Shown here piece after piece: positions 45,211 to 56,069 of a stretch of DNA of 64,000 nucleotides. The DNA comes from Cydia pomonella (taxonomy: Eukaryota; Arthropoda; Insecta; Lepidoptera; Tortricidae): contig NC_084705.1 of assembly GCF_033807575.1 (NCBI RefSeq), positions 16,796,019-16,860,018 of the forward strand. The letters run 5' to 3'. Both the position numbers and the translations under genes were made by a program. Each line of letters opens with the position of its first letter. The stretch's first letter is position 1. The notes beneath the pieces are model-generated. The model did not search any database, was not told the DNA's origin, and was given only the letters and a program-made list of their open reading frames with translations.

Positions 45211-46506
45211 CGAGGGTGGATTGAAAAATTCGCGGCCTGAATAATAAAAACAAAACAGAGGTTTTTTAATTTATTTTTATTTTTCTACATAGTCCCCGTC
45301 GAGTTGAATGCACTTATTCCATCTGGATTCCAGAGCCATTACACTACTTTTGAAGAAGCTTTCCACGAGATCTTCAAACTAGGCATCCACCTCAGCTTGG
45401 ACCTCGGCATTGCTTGAAAATTTCATACCACCCATATGTTTATTTTATTTTATTGGGGAACAGATGAAAGTCCGATGGTGCTAAATCGGGTGAATAGGGT
45501 GGGTGGGGCAATAATTCAAACCCGCATTTGGCAATCTCCGCCATCGATTTTAGTGACGTGTGAACACGTGCATTGTCCTGGTGGAAGATAACTTTCTTTG
45601 TCAACATTCCAGGTCTTTTTATCTTCAGAGCCTCGCGTAATGTGCGTAATAACTCGCAATAATAGTCGGAATTTATAGTTTTACCTCTCTGGAGATAGTC
45701 AACCATTATTATTCCCTTTGCATCCCAGAAAACAGATGCCATGACTTTATTGGCCGACAAAATTGCTTTGGCTTTTTTGGGAGGCGGAGATCCAGGACGA
45801 ACCCGCTGTTTCGATTGCTGTTTGGTCTCTGGTGTATAGTGGTGGACCCACGTCTCGTCCATAGTTACAAATCTGTCCAAAAAGTCTTGAAAATCAGCTT
45901 CATACAGGTCTAGACATTCACGTGAATTAGTACGGCGAGCGATTTTTTGTTCCACTGAAAGAAGCCTCGGGACCCATCTCGCCGACACCTTGGAAAAACC
46001 TAATTCGTTGACTATAATATTTTGAGTTCTTTCATAAGAGATGCCTACGATGTCAGCTATTTCCCGCACCTTTAATCGCCGGTCTTTCATTATCATTTCG
46101 CATATAATTGCCACATTGTCCGTGTTAGTCACCGTTGTTGGCCTCCCGGGACGAGGGTCATCTGCGATACTATCTCGTCCACGCTTGAATTCAGCTGCCC
46201 ATTTTTTCACCATCGTATATGATGGACAGGATTGCCCTAATGTACTTTGCATATCATCATAAATTTGCTTCGGTGTCAATCCTTTTTTATGCAGGTATTT
46301 AACACAGCACGCTGCTCTAATTTCTTCATTTTCACGATATCTACCGACACGTAACTTTAAATATGCCGTAAAATTGCTTTTAAATATAGACGCCAATTGA
46401 AATTTCGCGGGAAGACAGTTGAATAATGACAGTTCAAAATGGCGGCAGAAAAAAGAAAAAAGTTTTTTTTAATTGGCCAAGCCGCAAATTTTTCAATCAA
46501 CCCTCG
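45211..46506 (-). mobile_element. mariner transposon
   Basis: A 1296-bp element with terminal inverted repeats of about 28 bp: CGAGGGTGGATTGAAAAATT at 45211 and, inverted, CGAGGGTTGATTGAAAAATT at 46506, flanked by TA at 45209-45210 and 46507-46508. Length, TIRs, TA duplication and the enclosed D,D34D transposase fit the mariner family. The element is complete in length but its gene is broken, so it cannot supply its own transposase. It may still be mobilised in trans if its TIRs are recognised. Confidence 0.95.
45277..46396 (-). pseudogene. mariner transposase, inactivated
   Basis: 318 codons are open from 46396 to a TAA at 45440-45442. Family features: N-terminal helix-turn-helix region (EIRAACCVKYLHKKGLTPKQ at about 25-44), a second HTH and linker at about 90-150 with WVPRLL at 141-146, and the catalytic triad D180 (TMDETW), D274 (HQDNA) and D309 (YSPDLAPSD), with 34 residues between the last two. 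Mariner transposases cut and paste DNA at TA sites, in the nucleus. Lesions: no in-frame ATG before codon 49 (the frame opens with TTG, and the position expected to be the Met reads CGT); a stop and frameshift after HLFP; and, in the shifted frame where the family C-terminus continues (HMGGMKF...), a TAG at 45379-45381 where Trp would fit. The tail then ends with TAA at 45277-45279. Full-length relatives are about 345-350 residues. Confidence 0.93.
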
Positions 46507-46509
46507 TAC

Positions 46510-47280
46510 TTCTAATTTTAAATAGAAAACCTTGGCAGAGGCCTCAAAATATAATTAATGGTAATAAAAGCACTTTATTGTTTCCAATTTCTTTGATTAT
46601 GCTTTGAATTATGAGTTGTTAATTTATAAGGCTTTGACGGTGTTTATATTTCCAAATGAAACAGAGTGAACATGAAACATTGCTAGCTCATTGTATGTCG
46701 TATTCACGAATTTAGGCGTGCGAAATTCCTTAACGTTATAACCCTCTTCTGTTCAAACCCGAGAAGTTGTTCGTTCTATAAATTAGTGGAAAAATGGCCA
46801 AACTGTCCCTTAATAAATTAACAGTAACCATCCAGTGAATTTTTCATGATTTTTTTTTATATTACAAAAATAATATCACTAATATTGCGGTTACCACTAT
46901 GCCACTGTATTGTGTTAACTATATTTTATACTAATAAAGGTTTAAGCGTGCTTTGGTATAAAGTGTTTGAGTAAGATGCGTATATTCTAAGACAATTTCG
47001 TCCTTCGAATTTGGCATCTCCATACATTTTGCGGTAACTCTGATTGTCAAAAGTTGACGTTTGACAATTCAGTGACCGCAAAACATATGGCGCAGTACAA
47101 CGCCATCTGTTTTGGATGTCAAATTAAGGGGCACGTCTTTTAGACCTTACCTATCTATTATAATCAATTCTCTTTGTTTATACCTACACACCATCATGCA
47201 GAAAAGTTGTTATGAGGATACCTATTGAGCTTACAACGCATAAGCTTTTAGTTTTATATTTTTTTCTAAACTGAATAGTT
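46510..47280. other. Unassigned; one small hairpin
   Basis: At 47028-47088 TTTTGCGGTAACTCTGATTGTCAAA faces TTTGACAATTCAGTGACCGC, an imperfect hairpin. No gene. Confidence 0.4.
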
Positions 47281-47284
47281 TGCG

Positions 47285-47500
47285 CGAGATACACTTCCGA
47301 AGTGGTAAAATGTGTGTGTCCCCCTCCCGTGTAACTTCTAAAATAACAGAATAATAAAACTCAAAAAGAAAAAATGATATACATTACCATGCAAACTTCC
47401 ACCGAAAATTGGTTTGAACGAGATCTAGTAAGTAGTTTTTTTTAAATACGTCATAAATGGTACGGAACCCGTCATGGGCGAGTCCGACTCGCACTCGGCA
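47285..47500 (+). repeat. GGGTTCCG / 5S-SINE-tail family, second copy
   Basis: Parallels 39985-40190: ACACTTCCGAAGTGGTAAAATG, CGAGATCTAGTAAGTAG, then GTACGGAACCCGTCATGGGC and GACTCGCACTCGGC. The left GGGTTC end and the final T run are missing. Confidence 0.75.
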
Positions 47501-47509
47501 AATATCTGA

Positions 47510-48045
47510 CACGATCTTATTTGTAGAGCCATAAGAGCGTGTCACACATTTTTTTGGCCTTAGAAGAGTAACATATTATTGCAGGTGACTGCACTGGAAG
47601 TCGAGACGAACATGCAGTCATACTGGCGAAAGCTAACAATAGCAAACTTTTGCATCCAATTTGAGGTCTCAAAACGCGGGTCTCTGACCACATTACTCGT
47701 ATTCGGTAGATAACAGGTGGCGTTTTAAGATTAATGTATTTCTAATTTAAACAAGCACGTTACAATTATTCTCCGTTAATGTCTTTATTCCCAGGTTTGC
47801 TTATCTTGCTCTATAATTAACAACTTTATGAAACTGCGGTACATGAGTTCGACATTGTGGAACTACACCGCGGCATTAATTTAGCTACTGCTGTTCGTGC
47901 CTTTCCAAACTTTTGATTTAAACTATTGTAAGAAGTTGGAATGTTGAAGAGTTAAAGTTTATACAATATCGTTATTATTTCTTCTCCAACTAGAGTATAT
48001 AAACGTAATTCAATTGAGGTAGGTAATTGGTGAATTGCAAAATAA
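47510..48045. other. Unassigned AT-rich stretch
   Basis: Nothing recognised. Confidence 0.35.
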
Positions 48046-48049
48046 TGGG

Positions 48050-48117
48050 ACAGACAGACGGACATGACGAATCTATAAGGGTTCCGTTTTTTGCCATTTG
48101 GCTACGGAACCCTAAAA
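48050..48117 (+). repeat. GGGTTCCG repeat, end fragment
   Basis: GGACAGACAGACGGACATGA, CTATAAGGGTTCCG, GGCTACGGAACCCTAAAAA; nearly the same as 13790-13857. Confidence 0.8.
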
Positions 48118-48119
48118 AG

Positions 48120-49250
48120 GCACGTAGTTAAAGAATTATAATTAACCTTAAGTTAATTGATTCCATTTTTTTACGAAATTTTGCTAGCAATTTTTTGTCA
48201 TAACTTAATGTATGCTGGCGAAAAATATTGTATTTAAATTAATAGAAATATTTAAAAATGCACCGAAACCGCAACATCGGTCCGATCGCTGTAACCAACT
48301 AAACTACCTACAGTGTGTAATTTTGGCCTGGCTGCGGCCACGTGTAGTTTATGTGTTTATTCGAAAGAGCTTGATATGGCAAACAATTGATAAAAAATCC
48401 AATAATAAATTTCTGTGTACTTTTGTAGATTTTTTTTTTGTGAAAGGTCCTTAAGGAATTTTATTTTTATTTTTTCTCCTAAAATATAATGGTTTCTATT
48501 TTTGTTAGTATCTTATGTAACGTAACATTGAATTATCTATTCGTATAAAATAAATATACAATGTAACTAAGAATTATTTAATATTTTATTATTTTCAGTT
48601 TTTATTGATTTTTAATTTAACCTTGTGTCGGTCGCATTTTATTATTTATTATAAATATGAACAATATTGTTGTTTATTATGTGCTAAAAAATTACACACG
48701 ACAATAGAAGGGGTAGAGAGATATCGCATTTCTAATTATTTTAAAAATTTCTATGGAAACAGGGTTGTACTAAACTAACCACAAAAATAAATCCTATTGA
48801 GATTATAGGTAAATGTGAAAGCTTGTATGTTTCGATGTTTGTTGCTCGATCACACAAGAAAGGCTGAACCGATTTAGATGAAATTTAGCTTAATGATCAA
48901 TCATCATCAATTATCACAATACAATTCTTCAGATGATAATAAGATCGTGTTATCTTCGTTATCGTCAGTAGCCCGTTAAAATTCACTACAAGTATCATCA
49001 GAATATTTTTGAGGTGACGGGTCGTCATGGATAAGTACGTTACACATTGTGGGTTTTAAAAGTTGTCGAACTTTTTCTGGAATGGCAAAATGTTTTCGTT
49101 TTTTGTCTATCACTAACGGACATATTTGACAAAAGAGGGTCAGAAGACTCTAAAGCTCGGTGAAACAAGTCAAGGACAGTGGTTTTACGGCCTACTTTGC
49201 GTGTATGATGCTCTCGATCATAACGACAAAAATTGTTCCTTGATTCACCG
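48120..49250. other. Unassigned AT-rich stretch
   Basis: No gene. The 80-codon frame at 48212-48454 lacks any motif. A phrase at 48815-48890 (GTGAAAGCTTGTATG...GAACCGATTTAGATGAAATTT) resembles wording of common lepidopteran repeats, but no ends were found. Confidence 0.35.
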
Positions 49251-49261
49251 GCCTATTCTGA

Positions 49262-49442
49262 GAGCATTTCAATGGGTAAGGAAATAGATTCTATGATTTT
49301 CGCACCATGTATTAGTATATTATGAACCGTGACAGTCATATTTACCAGCCATATTTTTTGACGTATTTGGTTTTGGTTAGCCAAATTGTTACAAAAAATC
49401 TGAAATTTCATAGAATCTATTTCCAAACCGCATGACAATGCC
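49262..49442. repeat. Short inverted-repeat element
   Basis: GGAAATAGATTCTATGA (49279-) and TCATAGAATCTATTTCC (to 49423) are perfect inverted 17-mers, with weaker similarity out to GCATTTCAATG / CATGACAATGC. Possibly a MITE; no target duplication identified. Confidence 0.55.
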
Positions 49443-49449
49443 ACTAGAG

Positions 49450-50385
49450 TATGTAGGTCGTCAAGAAGCCATTCTTCGAGTCATAAAATATTGGCAAAGG
49501 TCTTTCGATTTGATCCTGATAAAGCAGTACGGCCAGTAAACCTTCTCAATACCACGCAATGTCCTTCATCGAAGATATGACCCAACGTAGCACAGCTTTT
49601 GCGTAGCACAATTTTTTAAGAGTCAAACATAATAATGCCTATTAAAAATCAAAAGAATTGTAATATAATAAACCAAAATTAACGATGTTATTTATAAGCA
49701 AAATCAATGAATATGACTGAACATGATAATTAAATTGCCATAGAAAAGTTAGCGACAACCCTAAACAAAAATTTTAAAAATTCATATCTCGTCACCCCTT
49801 CATTTTTATGAGCTGGAATGTAATATACAGCTACGTTATCATGTGTTAATTCAGTCCATTAAAACATAAAATGCGACCTTTAAGGCACTTTGCCACAAAA
49901 AAATATTTTTCCTATTTGGTAAAAACCTTAATTGTGTCTTAATGTACTGTGTTTTTATGCAGTTTTTTTGCAGTGTTATGGCTACGAATTTCTTTTTTGA
50001 GATCATATTTTTTTTATTTGCATATAATGTACCTGAAAAAAGATATTGCATTTTTATGGTTTCTATGGGTTTTTCTCGCAAATCACAATAACTCCGAAAA
50101 TAATTATACAAAAACCTTCGGTGTTTTTGTCAAACCTCTAAAATAGTAACAGCTATCAATTAAACACATAAACCACACATGACCGCAATCAAGCCAAAAT
50201 TACACACTGTGCTACCGAAGCTTACTAGACCCGTGGGAACGGTTCCCATTTGAACTTTTTAGCACCTACAGGAGACTAAGACTAGTTTGTATGTGTAATG
50301 TAGGTTATCGTTAATGATTGGTAATAAAAATCTAAACGAATAATAATACCTATATTTATCTTCATTATGTACCCATATGCAGCCA
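49450..50385. other. Unassigned AT-rich stretch
   Basis: Frames on both strands at 49851-50146 overlap and are AT-driven. Nothing recognised. Confidence 0.35.
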
Positions 50386-50880
50386 CTTAGGCCCTCAGCA
50401 CACGGAGTAAGAGACGCGTAAGCATATCGTAATACCCGCATAGAACGAGAGCGCTACGAGCACGAACAACTTCAAACAAGTCCGCACACGAAGCGTCGTA
50501 GCGCAGCGTGTGAGATTTCTGCCGTCATTTTTTTTTTAAATATATATAATATTAGCACTAACAGATAAACCGTACATGCTAACACTCAGATTACATTTAG
50601 GTATATTAAATATAAGAAGTAAATTTTACTTCTTAACTTATAATAAAAATATACAATACATTTCATTTTTTTTTATTTAGGTAGTTTGTTACATATTTAA
50701 TTTTAACAATTTGAAGTATAATTTAGTTTATAAGGCTTAAAGTATAGCTATGTTTATTTTGTTTGGTCATTACCACAGGGGTAAAAGACAAAAGTTCTGA
50801 CATAATTAAACAGTAAAAAAACTTCTTCATCTGACGAGAAAGTAAGATCGTCGATACATCAGCCGAAAACATCTGACTTA

Positions 50881-51340
50881 CGGCCCGATTCGAAGAATGA
50901 TTAAGACACGTTTAAGATCTTTAAAAGATCAATAACTAAACGAGTACCGACATGTCAAAATTAACGTTTATTTCGATTCCGTTGTGATCCCAATCAGTAC
51001 CCCTAGTGTAAATAAATTCGATTTCGAAACGTGACGTACGCGTTTGCGTTTAGTCTCATTTTGTATTGGATTTAGAAATAGCGCGCCAAGCGGGACGTTT
51101 TGGAAACTCAAAATCCTATACAAAATGAGACTTAACGCAAACGCGTTCGTCACGTTATGATGTCGATCAAATTTACACTAGGGGTACTGATCTATCTACG
51201 ATATTTCTAACGTCAAAGTGACATTGGTTGCCCGAATCGAGCTCCTTCTGTCAATTATACGACATAGAAACGATATCTAAATGAGAACTTATCTAAACCA
51301 GAACTGATCGTTATCGTATCTCATTCTTCGAATCGGGCCT
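50881..51340. mobile_element. Middle MITE, TIR GGCCCGATTCGAAGAATGA
   Basis: CGGCCCGATTCGAAGAATGA at the left and TCATTCTTCGAATCGGGCCT at the right; TTA at 50878-50880 and 51341-51343. It is interrupted near its middle by the 195-bp MITE at 50995-51189. The uninterrupted relative at 42381-42632 gives the expected continuous sequence (GATCCCATTAAGATCTATC). Confidence 0.88.
50995..51189. mobile_element. Inner MITE, TIR CAGTACCCCTAGTGTAAAT
   Basis: CAGTACCCCTAGTGTAAAT at the left and ATTTACACTAGGGGTACTG at the right are perfect inverted 19-mers. The interior continues the palindrome imperfectly (CGTTTGCGTTTAGTCTCATTTTGTA / TACAAAATGAGACTTAACGC). An AT at each side may be the target duplication. 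The 61-codon minus frame at 50968-51153 is a by-product. Confidence 0.88.
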
Positions 51341-51399
51341 TTAATGAGAGTTCATTAAGTTTATTTACGCTTACGCCCCGTGTGCTGAGGGCTTTACTC

Positions 51400-52255
51400 G
51401 TAATGTTGCAACTGTTGCAAGAATACTCGGCTCAGTAAAATTCGATAACATGGGAAAACTAGATTTACTGCCTTGATAAGCCCAATAGCGGTATCTCAAA
51501 AACAAATGATGTTGAAACTGTAATTCTAACATAATGAATTTAAGGTACTATACATTTTTTCAATTTCGATTTCAGATATTGTTTTTCTTGGGATAATTGG
51601 TTTATTAGGGCAGTTGTTATAATATCGACAAAAGGTAACCCCTTTTGCTAATTTATAAGTGTAAGGCCTATATCAAGTACATACATATTCGATCCACGCG
51701 CATAGGCAGACACACTGTTTATTTTATTTTTTGCATTCCATTCTATTTTATCAGTACACTATGTGGTAAATGACTAATCTGGGCGGCCATAATTTATTTA
51801 TTTAAAAAATTATTGCACAAATTAGATAGAACAACGTACAAAAAGCAGACTTAATGCTAAATAGCATTTTCTACCAGTCAAACTTAAGGCCAAACAGAGG
51901 CATAATAGGTGCAGAGAGGAGAAAAAAAAAACAATTAAAAAGAAAACCCATGTAATATACTTTTGAACTACATATATTACATAAATGCAAACATACTCGT
52001 ACATCCACACATTCAGTTTTTCTAATGTGATTGTAGGTGGAAAAACGGGGTGGGTCGCAAAAATCTACTTGTTTGTGCACCGCTATAGTATTCGCCCTTT
52101 TCACAATAACGTAGTTGCAACTTTTACGTTTTGAAGTACACGTATTTTCTTTTGTGACACAAATTAAATTAGTATTATTCCTAGTGTTTTTTACGTTTAG
52201 TGTAATAATAGAATACAGTGTTTTTTTATTATTATTACGGTGGCAGGTAAGATTT
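51400..52255. other. Unassigned AT-rich stretch
   Basis: No gene, RNA or transposon end recognised. Confidence 0.35.
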
Positions 52256-52264
52256 TTTTTTTAC

Positions 52265-52470
52265 TATGTCGGTGGCATACAAGCATACGGCCCGCCTGAT
52301 GGTAAGCAGTATCCGTAGCCTATGTACGCCTGCAACTCCAGAGGAGTTACATGCGCGTTGCCGACCCTAACCCCCTCCCACCCCTCGTTGAGCTCTGGCA
52401 ACCTTACTCACCGGCAGGAACACAACACTATGAGTAGGGTCTAGTGTTATTTGGCTGCTGTTTTTTGTAA
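52265..52470 (+). repeat. GGTGGCAAACAAGC repeat, longest plain copy
   Basis: CGGTGGCATACAAGCATACG through ACTCCAGAGGAGTTACATG, CCCTAACCCCCTCCCACCCC (G-run pattern on the minus strand), GGCAACCTTACTCACCGGCA to GGGTCTAGTGTTATTTGGCTG. It ends on the very sequence that precedes the satellite border at 60960 but has no satellite, so it shows the repeat without the array. Confidence 0.85.
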
Positions 52471-52482
52471 GGTACTTCCCCA

Positions 52483-52610
52483 GTTGGGCTCTGCTCTAGA
52501 TCTGGAATGACATCCGCTGTGCTGTGCCCTACCACACAGAGCGAGATGACATTCACAATGCCCATACCTCTCTTGTGTCCCCATGTGTGCCCATATCTCT
52601 ATTATCTTGT
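52483..52610 (+). repeat. Retroelement-like 3' tail, copy 2
   Basis: CAGTTGGGCTCTGCTCTAGA to CCCATACCTCTCTTGTG matches 133-235. It directly follows the GGTGGCAAACAAGC repeat, so the two may be parts of one longer element. Confidence 0.65.
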
Positions 52611-52619
52611 ATTTCGAAC

Positions 52620-53690
52620 AATCGGAGACATTTACATGTAGTTCCAGGGGTTACCCGGCAAAAAGATAACTTGTAACTTGTAATTTATTCTAGTTTTCAA
52701 TTTAGCTTGAAACTCGAACGAAGACACTTGATTTTTGGAAATTATGGTGTTCACACTTTTTAAGGTAACAATGTATAACTGACTAAGGAGACCCTCAAGA
52801 TGCTGCTTCCCATGAAAGCTCAAAGTGAAATGGTATCTGACCAAGAATCTTTAGACGGGACTCAGCCGTCTGGAGAAGAAAACTCTTATTCAGAATGATT
52901 CTTTTAATTGTTGTACATACTTTGTGTAAACTATCGTACCTCCATTATCTAAGCAGATTTTGACCAAATTCTCATATTGTCCGAATTTCAGTATTTTCAT
53001 TACTGTAGGCTTTATTAGGTAGCATTCAAATACTAAATATAAGCTTAAAATTTCAGTTAAAACCAATTACTTAAGACAATAATTTTAGCCGCCCAGATTG
53101 AGCAATTGAGCATATACCACATAGTGCAGTGTATTGAAAAACTATTACTGAAATTGAAGCAGTTATGATACTTATAGGTCGTATGTATGCGTAACATTTA
53201 GGTATATATTGCCAAATACGGTTCTTTGTATTCGCAGCGACCACTGAATGTATCGTATTTTTAGTCTTAACGTGAGAGAATATGATGTAAATATGTCGTG
53301 CTATGGCTCTGAAATATTTTGTTGGGTAAAATAATATTAACATTTACGGAACAGACGAACGAATACACGATCCATAACAATTTCGTGCCTATTAGAAGTA
53401 TTTGAAAGCTCGTTGAAATTTTATCTAATGTTTAACCGACTTCAAACAGAAAGTGGTCTACAATTCAGTTGCCTGTTTTTAAATTGAGTTGCCTAAGTGT
53501 TTCATAATTTCTGAACTAATATAAATTTGTTAATGACACCAAAGAAATAAATTATCCATATAAATTATCAATATGTCACACGCGAAAATTACAGTAAAGT
53601 AAATAACAGACATTTCGAAGTATTCTTGTTCGTTTAACATCCTCGTTTGATCTAACACCCCGTTTAAGCCTCGCCGCTAAGAGTAAACTA
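52620..53690. other. Unassigned AT-rich stretch
   Basis: No gene recognised. Confidence 0.35.
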
Positions 53691-53694
53691 TGCC

Positions 53695-53757
53695 ATGGCC
53701 CGATCGAGAGCACCAACTGTTCATACTTTGCTCATGCTCATGCTGCTGCCGCTACCG
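53695..53757 (+). CDS. Candidate signal-peptide first exon
   Basis: GCCATGG gives a start context matching Kozak. The frame reads MARSRAPTVHT then LLMLMLLPLP: a basic n-region and a hydrophobic core, as in a secretory signal peptide. A good splice donor (CCG|GTATGT) begins at 53758, which would end a phase-0 first exon of 21 codons. If not spliced, the frame runs to TAA at 53841 (48 residues, continuing VCCQQDASARELRNCGFNL), with VCC-QQ as a plausible cleavage point. GC content is higher than around it. No next exon or homologue identified. It may be chance, though a signal-like peptide, Kozak match and donor together are unusual in this window. Confidence 0.35.
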
Positions 53758-53907
53758 GTATGTTGCCAGCAAGATGCGAGCGCGCGCGAATTGCGAAACT
53801 GTGGATTTAACCTAACATTTGAAAATAAATCGTTATTATAATTGCCTTTCGTTACACCATACAATTTAAGTTAATATGTTAGGAGTTATTCCAAAATTAA
53901 AAGAAAA

Positions 53908-54213
53908 AACCGGTTAAGTGTGGGTTCATTTTACTCGCGCATCGAGGGTTCCGTGCAACCTTTGAATTGTCTCGTGTAACTATAAAGGCGAAAGACTTTT
54001 GAACAGAAGTACCTATACTAAGTATATTTGTGTACTGCGCCATCTATCGGCAAATTGTTTAACTAATTTGCGCGATGTAAGTAATGCACTTATGTTGGTT
54101 TTTCGAGGATAATTCTCTATCATGTGAACCGATTTCAAAAATTGATCTTTTAAATTTCACGTGTAATAAACACACGTAATATTTTCCTTGATAAATAATT
54201 GTTTTTCTCTATG

Positions 54214-54245
<32 letters not shown>

Positions 54246-54540
54246 TATATGTGTTTTGGAATGTAGAATTTGAGCTCTTTCAAATGATACCCCACTTGGT
54301 CTAGTCAGTAGACTTTGAAATGTTGCCCCCTCTTCTTTGGGCATTTTCCATACTAAATTAAAAAAAAAATACTTTCAATGTGTCTGGGTTAGCGTTGTTC
54401 ATAACTTTACCAAATTCCAAATCGATAGCTTACGTGGTTCTCGAGACATTTAGCGATGTGACAGACAGACAGATGGACGGACGGACAAAATCGCACCATA
54501 AGGGTTCCTTTTGTCCCTTTTTGGTACGGAACCCTAAAAA
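53908..54540 (+). mobile_element. GGGTTCCG / CGGAACCC repeat, full copy
   Basis: Left AAAAAACCGGTTAAGTGTGG...CGAGGGTTCCG; right GACAGACAGACAGATGGACG, AAGGGTTCC, GGTACGGAACCCTAAAAA. The interior differs from 24776-25361 but shares the ends, so the two are different subfamilies. Contains an A15 plus (TA)n microsatellite at 54210-54250. Confidence 0.78.
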
Positions 54541-54544
54541 CTAA

Positions 54545-55135
54545 CGTAACTTACGGGCATACTGTAAACACTCATTGCTCGTGCTACTTGCTCCTGACGT
54601 TGCCGTCCGAAAAATCGCCTCTGACGGCAACCCTGGTCAGCGTCAGGAGCTTGAGCAGGATGGTGGTGTTTATAATGTGTCCCTGCTCAATTGCTCATTG
54701 CCCTGCTCACTGCCTCAACGGCCTACTGTAAACGAGATATAAATGAGGTAAAAGGTAAAATAATAATCATTTAATATACTTCTTGCCAAGGTAAAGGTAA
54801 AATTGTAAAAGACATGAAGTTTCTGGTTATGAGTATTTGCAGCATTCGTATCACATCCTTTCGAGCATAATTTCATTAGTCTCTGGAGTTTTTGACTGAC
54901 AGTTCAAGACTTCTCGTCCGTATTCTACATGTTTTCAGAAGTTGAAAACAACTTTGCGTTTAATCAATATACTTATAAAGTTGATGATTACGTTCCTTTT
55001 AAATTTCCTATTGAATCTGTCGGTAACCACACTTTTTAACTTTCCCGACGCAAAAAGAGAGGGAATGAACCGATTTTCGTTTTTTTTTTGTGTCATAGAT
55101 AATTTTATCCCAAGTGTTCTTAGCCATGTTTCATG
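54545..55135. other. Unassigned; GC-richer patch
   Basis: CTTGCTCCTGACGTTGCCGT...GGTCAGCGTCAGGAGCTTGAGC at 54588-54660 is imperfectly palindromic. TACTGTAAAC occurs at 54558 and 54725 as a direct repeat. No gene. Confidence 0.4.
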
Positions 55136-55145
55136 AAATTCTGTT

Positions 55146-55535
55146 CAGCCGTTTGATGATCATCAGCTGATTAATTTTCTTATGTCCAATCGATTCGAAA
55201 TTTGGTGCCGTGTTACTTCAATGATATTGAAAGTTTATGGTAAGGTAACCATGACCTGATCAGCCGTTTGAAGATCATCAGCTCTTTAATAGTTGATACG
55301 GGGATCTGACTACCTTCCATATCCTATCGATTCGAAATTTGGTACCGTGTTACTTCAATGATATTGAAAGTATATGGTAAGGTAACCATCAACTGATCAG
55401 CCGTTTGAAGATCATCAGCTCTTTAATAGTTGATACGGGGATCTTATTACCTTCCATATGTCCTATCGATTCGAAATTTGGTACAGTATTACTTCAATGA
55501 TATTGAAAGACCATGGTAAGGTAACCATGACTTTC
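55146..55535. repeat. Tandem repeat, three units of 115-137 bp
   Basis: CAGCCGTTTGAWGATCATCAG starts units at 55146, 55261 and 55398. Each contains CGATTCGAAATTTGGTRCCG, ACTTCAATGATATTGAAAG (itself palindromic) and TATGGTAAGGTAACCAT. Units 2 and 3 carry AGTTGATACGGGGATCT, absent from unit 1. Confidence 0.85.
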
Positions 55536-55859
55536 AATATGACATGTTAGGGTAAGGTTTAGATTTCGAAGGTGGGTAATTAATGGGATCAATTTGGCTC
55601 AATTACCACTGCAGCAGAGTCGAAGCGACGCGACGCGTCAATTTTTGTAAACTCTTTAGTATATTATTAACTAACTTACTAACCACTATAAATACCTTCC
55701 TAATATTTATACCTATTTTAAAAAGGACAAAATAAAAGTAAAATTTATAAAACCCCCCGGTACAATAAACAAACCCTTAAAACTAACAAATAATATTTCA
55801 AATTTATTAAATAATTATTATCGTCACATATATTATGTAAGTTCAAATATTTTTATTTT

Positions 55860-56060
55860 CCAAGCGTCGTCGCGTCGGGGGACCGCTAAGTGAATTAACT
55901 GTTCGCAGATTGCAACAAAACAATTTACTCCGAAAAAATCGCAAAATCGACACAACCGTCAACGTCGTCTGCCCTCACGTGTCTGCCCGTTCGGGTCGCC
56001 GCACTTGGTGACGCCCACCCCCACGCCGCATACCGCACACCGAGCTCGCCGCGCGTGGTA
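55860..56060. promoter_or_regulatory. GC-rich island, possible promoter
   Basis: CGTCGTCGCGTCGGGGGACC, then GCCGCACTTGGTGACGCCCA, CACGCCGCATACCGCACACC: GC and CpG are much higher than in the flanks. No repeat counterpart in the window and no ORF. It could be a promoter or first exon. No core promoter motif is convincing. Confidence 0.25.
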
Positions 56061-56069
56061 TTACGTAGA

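Larger units (their letters stand above)
50390..51393. mobile_element. Outer TTA MITE of a three-level nest
   Basis: GGCCCTCAGCACACGGAGTA at the left faces TACGCCCCGTGTGCTGAGGGCT at the right. TTA at 50387-50389 and 51394-51396. The 1004-bp length includes another MITE (50881-51340) that carries a third (50995-51189), so the original element was about 0.54 kb. No ORF. TTA duplication points to a PIF/Harbinger-type origin. Confidence 0.85.

Noticed and set aside
54558..54735. MITE bounded by TACTGTAAAC
   Set aside because: The two occurrences are direct and not inverted, so they do not form terminal inverted repeats.
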